The notes: a model not told the origin generated them from the letters alone. Counted from the first letter of the stretch, positions 47,092 to 55,890 are shown. The stretch is 64,000 nucleotides of DNA from F23-B02 sp946405205 (GCA_946405205.1 CAMJGL010000001.1:62001-126000); one strand, 5' to 3'. Numbers and translations are program-made.

Positions 47092-47946
47092 TTATCCCGG
47101 GAGCTGCATTGAGATAAAGGGAGTGCCGTCGGTGACGGTGGGCAGCTTGCCGTCCCACTGCTGTACAGTATAGTAGTCGATGAGCTGGGATGTCAGCGAG
47201 GATGCGATGGCCTTGTTTGCCGCCGCTTCCTTCTGTCCTGCGTACTCGACCGCTTCGGCTTCGATCTTGGCGACCTCAAGAGCCGCATTTGCCGCGATAA
47301 TCTGGCGCTCGGCCTCGGCCTGCTTCTCCATCGTCAGCTGGTTCTGCTCGGTCTTGGCCTTTTCATAGGTCTGCTGCGCCACCTGCTTTGCCTCGATGGC
47401 GGATATGTAGGTGTCGCTGAAGTCAAAGTCGATGATATTGACATCGGTTACGAACAGTCCGCTGGACGACAGCTTGTTGTTGAGACCCGTGATGAGCGCG
47501 GACGAGATGAGGCTGCGGTTCGTGATGGATTCCTCAGCGGTGTACTTTGCGATGATGGCCTTGAGCACTTCGTTCACGGCGGGCGTCACAAGCGTGTCCT
47601 CATACTTCACGCCGATGTTCTTGTACACATAGTAGGATTTGCTGGTGTCGAGACGGTAGTTTACCGCAAGGGTCGTGTTTACCGTCTGAAGGTCGCTTGA
47701 AAATGCCTCGGTGCTCACCTCGAGCTTGACGACGCGGTTATCCATCTTTGTCACCTTCTGCCAGGGCAGCTTGAAATTCAGTCCCTCCTGAAGCACCTTT
47801 TCGCTTACCTGTCCGAAAACGGACACGACGCCCGTGTGTCCGGCGGGGATCACCGTGATGAAGGACGTGAGCAAAAGAAGCGCCAGAATTCCCGCAATTA
47901 TCATGAGAACCGTCTTTTTGGAGATGCTGACTTTATTTTTCTGCAT
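47092..47946 (-). CDS. Prohibitin/SPFH-family membrane protein
   Basis: A 284-residue protein with one N-terminal TM helix (about 12-33) and an SPFH/band-7 domain (about 35-220): IPAGHTGVVSVFGQV, GLNFKLPWQKV and LNNKLSSSGLFVTDVNIIDFDF. A long charged helix follows (about 190-250, QTYEKAKTEQNQLTMEKQAEAERQ and AALEVAKIEAEAVEYAGQKE) that should oligomerise into membrane cages. A role in membrane organisation or protease control is known for relatives. AGGAGG precedes the ATG. It stands alone, without the NfeD partner or FtsH. Confidence 0.93.
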   Translation of the reverse strand: MQKNKVSISKKTVLMIIAGILALLLLTSFITVIPAGHTGVVSVFGQVSEKVLQEGLNFKLPWQKVTKMDNRVVKLEVSTEAFSSDLQTVNTTLAVNYRLDTSKSYYVYKNIGVKYEDTLVTPAVNEVLKAIIAKYTAEESITNRSLISSALITGLNNKLSSSGLFVTDVNIIDFDFSDTYISAIEAKQVAQQTYEKAKTEQNQLTMEKQAEAERQIIAANAALEVAKIEAEAVEYAGQKEAAANKAIASSLTSQLIDYYTVQQWDGKLPTVTDGTPFISMQLPG

Positions 47947-47975
47947 TTTTTATATCCTCCTTTATTTCTAAGAAC

Positions 47976-48004
47976 ATTTTACTTTATGTACAGATAACTG
48001 TCAA
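47976..48004 (-). promoter_or_regulatory. Promoter of the SPFH gene
   Basis: Minus-strand TTGACA (47999-48004), 17 nt, TAAAAT (47976-47981), about 30 nt before the start. Confidence 0.8.
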
Positions 48005-48133
48005 TCGGGACATACCGCTCTTTGTCTCTCAAAAGTCGGCAAAATGTGACTTGTCGGTTAACAGGCGCGGTCAAGCATCGTTACAATGTACAATTATCAG
48101 AAAAAATTTTTAAAAACCTTGGGAACTATTCAG

Positions 48134-48162
48134 TTGGAATAACGTAAATAATATGTTATTAT
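48134..48162 (+). promoter_or_regulatory. Promoter of the phosphodiester glycosidase gene
   Basis: TTGGAA (48134-48139), 17 nt, TATTAT (48157-48162). It is followed by GGGAGG at 48192-48197. The region 48005-48133 between the two divergent promoters shows nothing else I can name. Confidence 0.6.
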
Positions 48163-48205
48163 ATTAAGCAACATTCGGACATATCGTCTAAGGGAGGCGC
48201 TTCAA

Positions 48206-49471
48206 ATAAAAGTATTCGGTTCCTCTTCCGGGGGCAGGCATTCGTCGGGAAAGCCGGACTCCGGACGCGAGACTAAACGCTCCGCCGTTAATACCAAACC
48301 GGCAAAAAAGCACAGCAGGCTCCGCAAAGTCCTGATAAGCTTCGCCTGCATCATTGCTCTGCTTGCCGGTCTGTATACCTTTGTGGTCTATACAAATATT
48401 CCGGCGATCAAAAATCTTCGGGAGGCGTATATAGAAACGGCCATGTCTACGCTCAGCCACCAATGGCTGGCCGAGTTTTTCTTTCCTCAGGACATGATAG
48501 ACGAGGTAATGGGCCGCGTCGCCGATGCAGAGGAAAAACAGGTTGGTATAATCAGCAAATGGGGCGATAACAAGGACAGCAAGGCCGAGCAGGAGCTTGA
48601 AAGCAAGAAGGATTTCTTCGCGCTTTTCAGCGAGCTCGATCAGGAATCCTTTGCGCGGTACATAAAGGCAAATCCCGACGCCACAAAAAACGGTTGGGAT
48701 AAGATCTGCATAAACGAGGCCGGCATCAACGACGACGGCACAAGCATCGAGACGGCACAGGGCGATCAGGTTCTGGCTGTGGACGCTGTTAACAAGATCC
48801 TTATCGTCCGCGTCGAGGGCTCGGGCTATCAGGGCGTTCTGGCTATCGCAAAGGATCCCTCGCTTCTGCGCTGCTGCCCATCCTCATATATCGGCGCTTA
48901 CGGCGAATTTCTTGAAGACCTCGTCAAAAAGAACGACGGCGTTATAGGCATGACCGCCAGCGGCTTTATTGACGCAGACGGCGTCGGCACCGGCGGCGAG
49001 CTTTCCGGCTACACCATGTGCCAGGGCCGTGAATACGGCACACACTACGGCTACGGCAAAAAGCGCATCGAGCTCCACAGCGACGACAGGCTTTATATCA
49101 CCGACGCGCACAACGAGGTAGGCATAGGTACGACGGACGCCGTTGAATTCAGCCCCGCCCTCATAATCGACGGCAAGACCCTCGTGGATGATCTGTCAGG
49201 CTTTACCTCCATTCAGCCCCGCGCCGCTATCGGCCAGACCCGTCACGGCGAAGTGCTCATGCTCGTTATAGAAGGCCGGCTTCCGGGGCGGTCTCTCGGC
49301 GTGGGTCTTCCCGAATGTACCGATATCATGCTGCGCTACGACGCCTATCAGGCCATGAATCTTGACGGCGGCACAAGCGCCATTATGTGGTACGACGGTG
49401 AGTACATAACAAAATGCTCAAACCCGCAGATACAGTGCCGCTACCTTCCCAACGCATGGATATACGGCTGA
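48206..49471 (+). CDS. Membrane-anchored phosphodiester glycosidase (NAGPA family), apparent ATA start
   Basis: A 421-residue protein if started at the ATA codon at 48206. That codon lies 8 nt after GGGAGG and opens a frame with a basic head and a TM helix (about 45-62, VLISFACIIALLAGLYTFVV). No ATG, GTG or TTG occurs in this frame between the stop at 48149 and the GTG at 48383; starting there would remove the membrane anchor and leave no ribosome binding site. The outside part ends in a phosphodiester glycosidase/NAGPA-like domain (about 200-420): QPRAAIGQTRHGEVLMLVI, GVGLPECTDIMLRYDAYQAMNLDGGTSAIMWY. Relatives cleave GlcNAc-1-phosphodiesters on exopolymers. The substrate here is not known. 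The start-codon reading is inference and could hide a sequencing error. Confidence 0.75.
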   Translation: MKVFGSSSGGRHSSGKPDSGRETKRSAVNTKPAKKHSRLRKVLISFACIIALLAGLYTFVVYTNIPAIKNLREAYIETAMSTLSHQWLAEFFFPQDMIDEVMGRVADAEEKQVGIISKWGDNKDSKAEQELESKKDFFALFSELDQESFARYIKANPDATKNGWDKICINEAGINDDGTSIETAQGDQVLAVDAVNKILIVRVEGSGYQGVLAIAKDPSLLRCCPSSYIGAYGEFLEDLVKKNDGVIGMTASGFIDADGVGTGGELSGYTMCQGREYGTHYGYGKKRIELHSDDRLYITDAHNEVGIGTTDAVEFSPALIIDGKTLVDDLSGFTSIQPRAAIGQTRHGEVLMLVIEGRLPGRSLGVGLPECTDIMLRYDAYQAMNLDGGTSAIMWYDGEYITKCSNPQIQCRYLPNAWIYG

Positions 49472-49477
49472 TGCAAA

Positions 49478-49510
49478 AAAAGCTTCCCTTCGAGCAGAAG
49501 GGAAGCTTTT
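49478..49510. terminator. Bidirectional terminator, glycosidase / AT-rich gene
   Basis: A 13-bp perfect stem AAAAGCTTCCCTT (49478-49490 with 49498-49510), 7-nt loop, A-run before and T-run after. A second imperfect hairpin lies at 49520-49545. Confidence 0.88.
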
Positions 49511-49551
49511 AATATGCAGGGCGGACTATCAAGCGATAGCCCGCCAGTCTT

Positions 49552-50265
49552 TTACATATGATTCTCATTCATCAGTTCTAATTTCTCTATGAATACACTG
49601 ATTGCAGAACAGTACACTTTAACTTCCTTCCATAGCAGCGTATCACACACAGCAGGGATAATTACTAATTTGTTCTTCAAGTCGACAAACACGTTCACTA
49701 TTGGTTCCACTCTTCCTAAAAGCTGTACCGCGTTGCTTTGCAGAGAACGAGCGATATCCTCTGAGCAATCATAATACATTTGTACATTAATCCGTATGCT
49801 CTTCAGCTTATAGACAGCCTGCTTTTCGGCTTTACCATATTCTTTGTTGATTATTCTATTTGCTCTCTCCTTTTTTCTGTCCGTGTCTTGTTTATTGTAT
49901 ACATCATTCTTTATAAACAAAAACCTATACGATATCCTTTGGTACTTTAAGAATGCTGCAAAAGCATCTTGCATAACTGTGAAAGCTGAGAAAGCGTTAA
50001 TAATATGTTCTTCACTTATCCCATGACATTCAATAGCATATGGAGAAAGATTTTTGGCATTCTTCTTCACTTCATTTTTTGCTTTCAAAAGGAAAAATAT
50101 AATAATCAATATGAGCAAGCTGAATACAGCCGCAGCGCAAAACTTCATATGTACAACGGATAAAGCCAAAAAATATAGTAATGCAGGAATTAGGATAAAT
50201 GCAAGAATGGATAAAGCGGAATATTTCCTCATTGCACTAACCCTGTTGTAAAACTCTTCCGGCAT
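49552..50265 (-). CDS. AT-rich orphan two-TM membrane protein
   Basis: A 237-residue protein of no family I recognise. Two hydrophobic segments lie close together (about 18-38 and 41-60), and the rest is a cytoplasmic, Lys-rich, mixed alpha/beta part with no catalytic motif. GGAGG lies 5 nt before the ATG. The gene is visibly more AT-rich than its neighbours (by eye under 40% G+C against about 55%) and uses AT-ending codons, which suggests recent transfer. An extended -10 (TGCTATAAA) lies about 50 nt upstream on the minus strand. There is no mobile-element gene beside it. Confidence 0.75.
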   Translation of the reverse strand: MPEEFYNRVSAMRKYSALSILAFILIPALLYFLALSVVHMKFCAAAVFSLLILIIIFFLLKAKNEVKKNAKNLSPYAIECHGISEEHIINAFSAFTVMQDAFAAFLKYQRISYRFLFIKNDVYNKQDTDRKKERANRIINKEYGKAEKQAVYKLKSIRINVQMYYDCSEDIARSLQSNAVQLLGRVEPIVNVFVDLKNKLVIIPAVCDTLLWKEVKVYCSAISVFIEKLELMNENHM

Positions 50266-50327
50266 AAGATCCTCCTACAACAGCTTTTTCAAATAGTGCT
50301 TTCCTGTATTTTATAGCAGAATCCGTT

Positions 50328-51122
50328 TCAGTTGGCTTTCAGAATCTGCGCAAGCTCGGCGACGTTTTTAAGAACGTAATCGGGCTTTCGCTCGGCGGCG
50401 TTTATATCGTCCATGCTGCTTTCGCCCGAGAGCACGCACACGGAGACCGCGCCGGCGTTCTGCGCGACGGCGATGTCGGTATAAAGTCTGTCGCCCACGC
50501 AGCAGATATTCTCGTTCGGAACGCCCGTCTTGCGGGAGATGATATCGACCATATTCCTGTTGGGCTTTCCGATAAACTCGGGCTTAACGCCGGTAGCTGC
50601 GGTCAGCAGGGCGCATATACTGCCGCAGTCGGGCAGTACCTCGTCAGCAGGCATGGGGCATACCCAGTCCGGGTTTGCGGCGACAAACGCCGCGCCGCGG
50701 CGCAGATAATGCACCGCTTTATCGAGCTTTTCATAGGTGAGCGTAGTGTCAAAGCCCACACAGACGACCTTGACGGCCTCGCTGTCGTCAAGCTTTACGC
50801 CGTAGCTTTCAAGCTCATTCAAAAACGCCGGTGTTCCGACGGGATAGACCGCGGCGCCGGGAAATTTTTCATTCAGGTACATGGCGGTCGCCATGCCGGA
50901 GGTGAACACATTCTCCGGTTCGCAGGGGAAGCCGAGCCTGCGCAGTCTGGTCACATAGTCGACGCCCGCACGGGAGGAGTTGTTCGTCAGGTATATGTAT
51001 TCTCTGCCGGTCGCGCTGATGGTATTGATAAAGTCGACCGCGCCCTCGAAAACCTCGTCGCCGAGGTACAGAGTGCCGTCCATGTCGAGAAGAAACAGTT
51101 TTGTGTTCAGCAGCTTATCCAT
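50328..51122 (-). CDS. HAD-IIA family sugar-phosphate phosphatase (NagD-like)
   Basis: A 264-residue haloacid-dehalogenase phosphatase. Motif I is LLDMDGTLY (Asp13, Asp15), motif II YLTNNSS, motif III region FIGKPNRNMVD, and motif IV VGDRLYTDIA; the C2a cap places it with NagD/PgpA-like enzymes. Typical substrates are p-nitrophenyl phosphate-like or nucleotide and glycerol phosphates. The start is the ATG at 51122, 8 nt after GGGAG; an ATG five codons upstream overlaps that site. The promoter is divergent from the GH2 gene. Confidence 0.93.
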   Translation of the reverse strand: MDKLLNTKLFLLDMDGTLYLGDEVFEGAVDFINTISATGREYIYLTNNSSRAGVDYVTRLRRLGFPCEPENVFTSGMATAMYLNEKFPGAAVYPVGTPAFLNELESYGVKLDDSEAVKVVCVGFDTTLTYEKLDKAVHYLRRGAAFVAANPDWVCPMPADEVLPDCGSICALLTAATGVKPEFIGKPNRNMVDIISRKTGVPNENICCVGDRLYTDIAVAQNAGAVSVCVLSGESSMDDINAAERKPDYVLKNVAELAQILKAN

Positions 51123-51153
51123 TATTATTACTCCCATTTTTTATTTCGTGTAT

Positions 51154-51182
51154 ATTATAATGGCAGGAGCCTTCAAACGCAA
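51154..51182 (-). promoter_or_regulatory. Promoter of the HAD phosphatase gene
   Basis: Minus-strand TTGCGT (51177-51182), 17 nt, TATAAT (51154-51159). Confidence 0.65.
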
Positions 51183-51189
51183 TAATTAT

Positions 51190-51217
51190 TTGCAAACGGC
51201 CCCGAGTATGATAAAAT
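51190..51217 (+). promoter_or_regulatory. Promoter of the GH2 glycosidase gene
   Basis: TTGCAA (51190-51195), 16 nt, TAAAAT (51212-51217). Its -35 box lies 7 bp from the -35 box of the divergent phosphatase promoter, so the two genes may be co-regulated. Confidence 0.6.
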
Positions 51218-51248
51218 CACTGTATCGACTGTTAAAGGAGCTTTAGTG

Positions 51249-53573
51249 ATGAATATTCCTTTTAATAACGGCTGGCTTTTCACCGAGGATTTTGACGGCG
51301 GCTTTGAAAACGCCGTCACAGTCAGGCTTCCGCACACAGCTAAGGAGATACCGTACAACTACATAGACTGCACAGTCTATCAGATGGTCTGCGGTTACAG
51401 AAAGCACTTTCACGCGACGGAGGACTGGCGCGGCAAGAGGCTGCTTCTGCGCTTTGACGGCGCGGCTCACGAGGCGGTTGTATTCTGCAACGGCTCCGAA
51501 GTCGGGCGTCACGCCTGCGGCTACACCGCATTCACGGTCGATATTACCGAGCATGTTGAGTTCGGCGCGGAGAACACGATAGACGTCAGGCTCGACACCC
51601 GAGAGAGCCTGAATATCCCGCCCTTCGGCTTTGTTATCGACTATCTCTGCTACGGCGGACTGTACCGCGAGGTCACTCTGGAGGTCAGAGAATGCGGTTA
51701 TATCGAGGAGGCGCTGCTTGAAAACACCGGCCTGCGCGAGATACGGCTTCGTATATCGGGCGCAAGCTCCAAAGTCGTTACCGATATAATAGACAACGAG
51801 GGGCGCACCGCAGCCTCCGCCATCGGCAAGGAGTTTACACTTACCGTGCCGGACGCTAAGCTTTGGACATTGGAAAGCCCCGTGCTATACACCGCACGCA
51901 TAAGGGCCTGTGAAGCGGACAGGGTCATCGATGAGCGCTGCATACGCTTCGGCTTCAGGACTGTAAGATTTGAAAACGACGGCTTTTATCTTAACGGCGA
52001 AAAGGTGAAGCTCAGGGGGCTCAACCGGCATCAGTCCTACCCCTACGTCGGCTACGCGATGCCTGCCTCGATTCAGGCTTTTGACGCGGATATCCTCAAA
52101 TACGAGCTGGGCGTCAACGCCGTCAGGACCTCGCACTATCCCCAGTCGCAGCATTTTATCGACCGCTGCGACGAGCTCGGCATTCTTGTGTTCACGGAGA
52201 TCCCCGGCTGGCAGCATATCGGCGACGGGGCTTGGAAAAAGCAGGCCGTCACAAACACCGAGGAGATGGTGCGGCAGTATATGCACCACCCGTCGGTGAT
52301 GCTCTGGGGCGTGAGGATAAATGAATCGCAGGACTGCGACGAGCTTTACCGCCTCACGAACAAAGCCGCCCGCAGCATCGACGGCAGCCGTCAGACGAGC
52401 GGCGTGCGGTATCTTGAAAAAAGCCATCTGCTCGAGGACGTATACACCTTCAACGACTTTTCCCACAGCGGGGATAACGCCGGTCTCAAGGCAAAAAGCT
52501 CCGTCACCTCGAAGAAAAACAGGCCCTATCTTGTCTCCGAGTGCAACGGGCATATGTTCCCTACCAAGTCCTTTGACGATGAGCGGCACCGCCTCAGCCA
52601 CGCCCTCCGACACGCGAAGGTTCTCGACGCGATGTACGCCGCCGGCGATATCTGCGGTGTTTTCCCGTGGTGTATGTTCGACTACAACACGCATCAGGAC
52701 TTCGGCAGCGGCGACGGCATATGCTACCACGGCGTTATGGATATGTTCCGCAACCCCAAGCTCGCGGCCGCTGTGTACGCAAGCCAAAGCGAAAACGCGC
52801 CCTGCTGCGTGGTGTCCTCCTCCATGGATATCGGTGAGCATCCCGCGGGGGATATCGGCAGGGTCTTTGTATTCACCAATGCCGACAGCGTGAGGCTGTA
52901 TAAAAACGATGTGTTCGTGAAGGAGTTTTTCCCCTGCCGCGATGAATATCCCGCGCTCCCCCACCCGCCCGTTATCGTCGATGATTTCATAGGCGGTATG
53001 CTCGAAACTCAGGAGCATTTTGAGCCCAAGGTCGCCGCCGACGTCAAGGACTGCCTTAACGCGATAGCTAAATTCGGCCCGAGCGCCCTGCCGGTCGGAG
53101 CCATAGCAAAGTTTGCAAAGCTCATGCTTTTCAAGGGCTTCAAGTTCTCCGACGGCTACGAGCTTTACGGCAAGTATGTCAGCAACTGGGGCGGCGAGGC
53201 CACGGTATGGCGCTTTGACGCCGTAAAAAACGGCGAAACGGTAAAGTCTGTCGTAAAAATGCCCGGGCAGCAGGTGCAGCTTGACATTTCGGTAAGCAGC
53301 ACAAAGCTCACCGAGGGCGACACCTACGACGCCGCGGCAGTGAGGATAAGAGCCCTCGACGGTCACGGCAATCCCGCCGTATACTGGCAGGAGCCGATAG
53401 CTCTGCGCTGTGACGAGGGGCTTGAGATCATCGGGCCGCACGTCATTTCCCTCAAGGGCGGCTCGGGCGGAACCTATGTAAAGACCCGCGGCGTGGCCGG
53501 TAAGGCGCGTCTGTACGTCGGCGGCATTGCTATTGAATTTGAGATAAGCGTGCAGCAGGACAGTCAGGAATAA
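51249..53573 (+). CDS. Glycoside hydrolase family 2 protein
   Basis: A 774-residue cytoplasmic enzyme (no signal peptide). Start: ATG at 51249, 8 nt after AAAGGAG. Domains are a jelly-roll sugar-binding part (about 1-145), an immunoglobulin-like part (about 150-235), a TIM barrel (about 240-560) and C-terminal beta domains. The GH2 signature HHPSVMLWGVRINE gives acid/base Glu359; Glu431 in LVSECNG is the likely nucleophile. Relatives are beta-galactosidases, beta-glucuronidases or beta-mannosidases; the specificity is not clear from sequence. It stands alone without a transporter. Confidence 0.92.
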   Translation: MNIPFNNGWLFTEDFDGGFENAVTVRLPHTAKEIPYNYIDCTVYQMVCGYRKHFHATEDWRGKRLLLRFDGAAHEAVVFCNGSEVGRHACGYTAFTVDITEHVEFGAENTIDVRLDTRESLNIPPFGFVIDYLCYGGLYREVTLEVRECGYIEEALLENTGLREIRLRISGASSKVVTDIIDNEGRTAASAIGKEFTLTVPDAKLWTLESPVLYTARIRACEADRVIDERCIRFGFRTVRFENDGFYLNGEKVKLRGLNRHQSYPYVGYAMPASIQAFDADILKYELGVNAVRTSHYPQSQHFIDRCDELGILVFTEIPGWQHIGDGAWKKQAVTNTEEMVRQYMHHPSVMLWGVRINESQDCDELYRLTNKAARSIDGSRQTSGVRYLEKSHLLEDVYTFNDFSHSGDNAGLKAKSSVTSKKNRPYLVSECNGHMFPTKSFDDERHRLSHALRHAKVLDAMYAAGDICGVFPWCMFDYNTHQDFGSGDGICYHGVMDMFRNPKLAAAVYASQSENAPCCVVSSSMDIGEHPAGDIGRVFVFTNADSVRLYKNDVFVKEFFPCRDEYPALPHPPVIVDDFIGGMLETQEHFEPKVAADVKDCLNAIAKFGPSALPVGAIAKFAKLMLFKGFKFSDGYELYGKYVSNWGGEATVWRFDAVKNGETVKSVVKMPGQQVQLDISVSSTKLTEGDTYDAAAVRIRALDGHGNPAVYWQEPIALRCDEGLEIIGPHVISLKGGSGGTYVKTRGVAGKARLYVGGIAIEFEISVQQDSQE

Positions 53574-53605
53574 TGCCCGAATGTGCGCGGAATGAGTATC
53601 GGGAG

Positions 53606-53634
53606 TTGACACTTTCTCACTGATATGTTATAAA
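53606..53634 (+). promoter_or_regulatory. tRNA-Ser promoter
   Basis: TTGACA (53606-53611), 17 nt, TATAAA (53629-53634), 18 bp before the tRNA. Confidence 0.8.
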
Positions 53635-53652
53635 TATTGGGTCAACCAATAT

Positions 53653-53741
53653 GGAGAGTTATCGAAGTGGTCATAACGAGGCGGTCTTGAAAACCGTTTG
53701 GGCTCACGCCCACGTGGGTTCGAATCCCACACTCTCCGCCA
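53653..53741 (+). tRNA. tRNA-Ser (anticodon UGA)
   Basis: An 86-nt cloverleaf plus encoded CCA. The acceptor stem is GGAGAGT/ACTCTCC, the anticodon loop CTTGAAA has TGA at 53688-53690, a long variable arm (TTTGGGCTCACGCCCAC) follows, and the T-arm GTGGGTTCGAATCCCAC is standard. The long variable arm is typical of serine tRNAs. It decodes UCA and related UCN codons. Confidence 0.97.
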
Positions 53742-53743
53742 CG

Positions 53744-53778
53744 TCGGAGCAAGCTATGTATCGCTTGCTCCGATTTTT
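53744..53778 (+). terminator. Terminator behind tRNA-Ser
   Basis: An 11-bp perfect stem TCGGAGCAAGC (53744-53754 with 53763-53773), then TTTTT. Confidence 0.9.
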
Positions 53779-53780
53779 AC

Positions 53781-53808
53781 TTGACAAATCTCCAGGCTGC
53801 GATAAAGT
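53781..53808 (+). promoter_or_regulatory. Promoter of the RluA-type gene
   Basis: TTGACA (53781-53786), 16 nt, TAAAGT (53803-53808), about 20 nt before the ATG. Confidence 0.55.
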
Positions 53809-53828
53809 ATTGATTAGAGGTACTTATT

Positions 53829-54482
53829 ATGGAGCTTATTTATTACGACAAAAACATGATAGTGGCTATAAAGCCCGCGGGGGTCATATCGACCGACGAG
53901 CCGGGCGGGATGCCCTCACTGCTGCGGGAAGCCCTCGGCGACGAGAACGCGGATATCCGTACCGTTCACAGGCTGGATCAGGTCGTAAGCGGGCTCATGG
54001 TATATGCCCAGAACAACGAAACGGCCTCGGAACTCAGCCGCCAGATAAGGTATAACGAGTTTAAAAAGACCTACCTTGCCGTTGTCCACGGCGTTCCTGA
54101 GGCCCGCAAGGGACGCATGGAGGATCTGCTGCTCCGCTCAAAGGAAAAACGCAAGACCTTTGTGGTGAAAAAGCCCGTGCGCGGCGCTCAGGAGGCCATT
54201 CTTGATTATCGCCTTCTCGGCTCAAACGGCGAGATCTCCCTTGTCGCCATCGAGCTGATAACAGGACGCACGCACCAGATCAGGGCGCAGTTTTCTTCCC
54301 GGGAAATGCCCCTGCTCGGCGACCGCAAATACGGCGCGGCGGAGGATGACTGCAGCATCGCCCTCTGGTCCTACTCTCTTGGCTTTACAAACCCCGCCAC
54401 CGGACGCTTCATGACCTTCAAGGTCAAGCCCCCGAAGGAATACCCCTGGACGGAATTTGACTCTTCCCTGTTCCCCCGCTGA
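53829..54482 (+). CDS. RluA-family pseudouridine synthase
   Basis: A 217-residue enzyme that isomerises uridine in rRNA or tRNA. The catalytic Asp50 lies in VHRLDQVVSG (motif II; the usual HRLDxxTSG with small changes), then ITGRTHQIRAQ and PLLGDRKYG. It has no S4 domain, like RluA/RluC-short forms. The exact target base is unknown. It is monocistronic. Confidence 0.93.
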   Translation: MELIYYDKNMIVAIKPAGVISTDEPGGMPSLLREALGDENADIRTVHRLDQVVSGLMVYAQNNETASELSRQIRYNEFKKTYLAVVHGVPEARKGRMEDLLLRSKEKRKTFVVKKPVRGAQEAILDYRLLGSNGEISLVAIELITGRTHQIRAQFSSREMPLLGDRKYGAAEDDCSIALWSYSLGFTNPATGRFMTFKVKPPKEYPWTEFDSSLFPR

Positions 54483-54505
54483 CAATCTCATAGACCAATA
54501 TCAAA

Positions 54506-54534
54506 AGACCGCCGGCTTTCTGCCGGCGGTCTTG
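54506..54534. terminator. Terminator between the pseudouridine synthase and CoA-transferase genes
   Basis: A 12-bp perfect stem AAGACCGCCGGC (54506-54517 with 54523-54534), 5-nt loop. The T-run is better on the minus strand (TTTTG). Confidence 0.8.
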
Positions 54535-54542
54535 CTGTTATA

Positions 54543-55850
54543 TCAGATAAGTATTCCGCGCTTTTTCGCCTCAAAGGTGAGTTCGTCACGGAAATCGGGA
54601 TGTGCGATCGCGATGAGCTGGCGGGTGCGTTCACCGAGGCTTTTGCCGCGCAGATGCGCTAAGCCGTACTCGGTCACGATGTAGTCAACGTCGTTCTTGC
54701 TGGTGGTGCAGACAGCACCCGGGGTAAGGATGGGCTTTATCTTGCTGATAGTGCCGCCCTTGGCCGTGGAGGTGAAGGCGATAAAGCTCTTGCCGCCCTT
54801 GGACTGGCATGCGCCGCGCACATAGTCGATCTGGCCGCCGGAGCCGGACATATGCTTGGTGCCGACGGATTCGGCGCAGACCTGGCCGAAGAAGTCGACC
54901 TCAAGAGCTGCGTTTATCGAGATCATATTGTCGTTCTTGCATATGACCTCGGGGTCATTGACGTAGTCGACGGGCAGGATCTCAACGCTGGGGTTATCGT
55001 CGATGAAGTCATATATCCTCTTGGAGCCGTAGGCAAAGGTGGTGACCGTCTTGCCGCGGTGGATCTGCTTTTTGGAGTTGTTGACGGCTCCGCACTCGAT
55101 AAGCTCGACCATGGAGTCGGTGAACATCTCGGTGTGGATGCCGAGATCCTTCTTGGCCTTCAGAGCCATGCCGGTAGCGTCGGGTATCGCGCCGATGCCG
55201 AGCTGGATGCACGCGCCGTCGGGGATCTGCTCGGCGATAAGGTTGCCGATGGTGATGCTTATATCGTCCAGCACAACGGGGGGCAGGACGGGAAGCTCGT
55301 GGGTGTTCTCAACGATGGCGTCCACCTGAGAGACATGGAGCTGAGTGCCGCACAGGCAGCGGGGCTGCTTCTCGTTCACTTCGACGAAGATCCTTTTGGC
55401 CTTATCGATCATGGCCTCGGCAAGAGAGCCGTTGAGGGCGAGGCTGAAATAACCGTGGCTGTCCATCGGAGATACTGCAATGCAGAAGGCGTCGTACTCG
55501 TATTCTGCGCGGATATGGCGGGGGGCGTCTCTGTAATATGCGGGTAAAAGGTCGGCGTAGCCGCTGTTTACCGCCTTGCGCGCTCCGGCGGAGGAGAACC
55601 ATGAGTAGCCGGTCATCTTTCCGGCAAGGGATTCGTCGGCATAGAACTCAAAGGGATAGACATCCAGCAGGGTCTGGACCTTAACGCCCTTGATGTCGCT
55701 GTTTCTCACCTTTTCGGCAATGGCACTCATGATAGCCGGAGTCTGGGAGGGGCCGGTGTCCATACCGAAGAGCCAGCCGGACTGCACCTGCTCGGCAAGC
55801 GCCTCGGCGCTGATAAGCTTTTGTGCGTATAATGCATTATAATCGGTCAT
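54543..55850 (-). CDS. Butyryl-CoA / 4-hydroxybutyrate CoA-transferase-like protein
   Basis: A 435-residue cytoplasmic enzyme of the acetyl-CoA hydrolase/transferase family. Start: ATG at 55850, with AGGAG 8 nt upstream; the open frame further upstream covers the promoter. Signature segments are LGIGAIPDA (oxyanion and CoA-binding loop), a FTDSMVELIE segment and SGSGGQIDYVRGA, the motif shared by butyryl-CoA:acetate and 4-hydroxybutyrate CoA-transferases. Such an enzyme regains acetyl-CoA from acetate as the last step of butyrate formation. The acyl specificity cannot be fixed from sequence alone. It is monocistronic with a near-consensus promoter. Confidence 0.88.
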   Translation of the reverse strand: MTDYNALYAQKLISAEALAEQVQSGWLFGMDTGPSQTPAIMSAIAEKVRNSDIKGVKVQTLLDVYPFEFYADESLAGKMTGYSWFSSAGARKAVNSGYADLLPAYYRDAPRHIRAEYEYDAFCIAVSPMDSHGYFSLALNGSLAEAMIDKAKRIFVEVNEKQPRCLCGTQLHVSQVDAIVENTHELPVLPPVVLDDISITIGNLIAEQIPDGACIQLGIGAIPDATGMALKAKKDLGIHTEMFTDSMVELIECGAVNNSKKQIHRGKTVTTFAYGSKRIYDFIDDNPSVEILPVDYVNDPEVICKNDNMISINAALEVDFFGQVCAESVGTKHMSGSGGQIDYVRGACQSKGGKSFIAFTSTAKGGTISKIKPILTPGAVCTTSKNDVDYIVTEYGLAHLRGKSLGERTRQLIAIAHPDFRDELTFEAKKRGILI

Positions 55851-55890
55851 TTTTAACACTCCTGAAAAAATTTTGTATTCATTAAGGTAT

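Noticed and set aside
48383..49471. GTG at 48383 as the start of the phosphodiester glycosidase
   Set aside because: It lies inside the end of the TM helix and has no ribosome binding site; the frame continues upstream to a well-placed GGGAGG.
51885..53612. A 575-codon open frame on the minus strand
   Set aside because: Antisense shadow of the GH2 gene, whose domains and catalytic residues are clear; no start site of its own.
53653..53741. tRNA gene as an integration site for a mobile element
   Set aside because: No integrase gene and no direct repeat of the tRNA 3' end was seen nearby.
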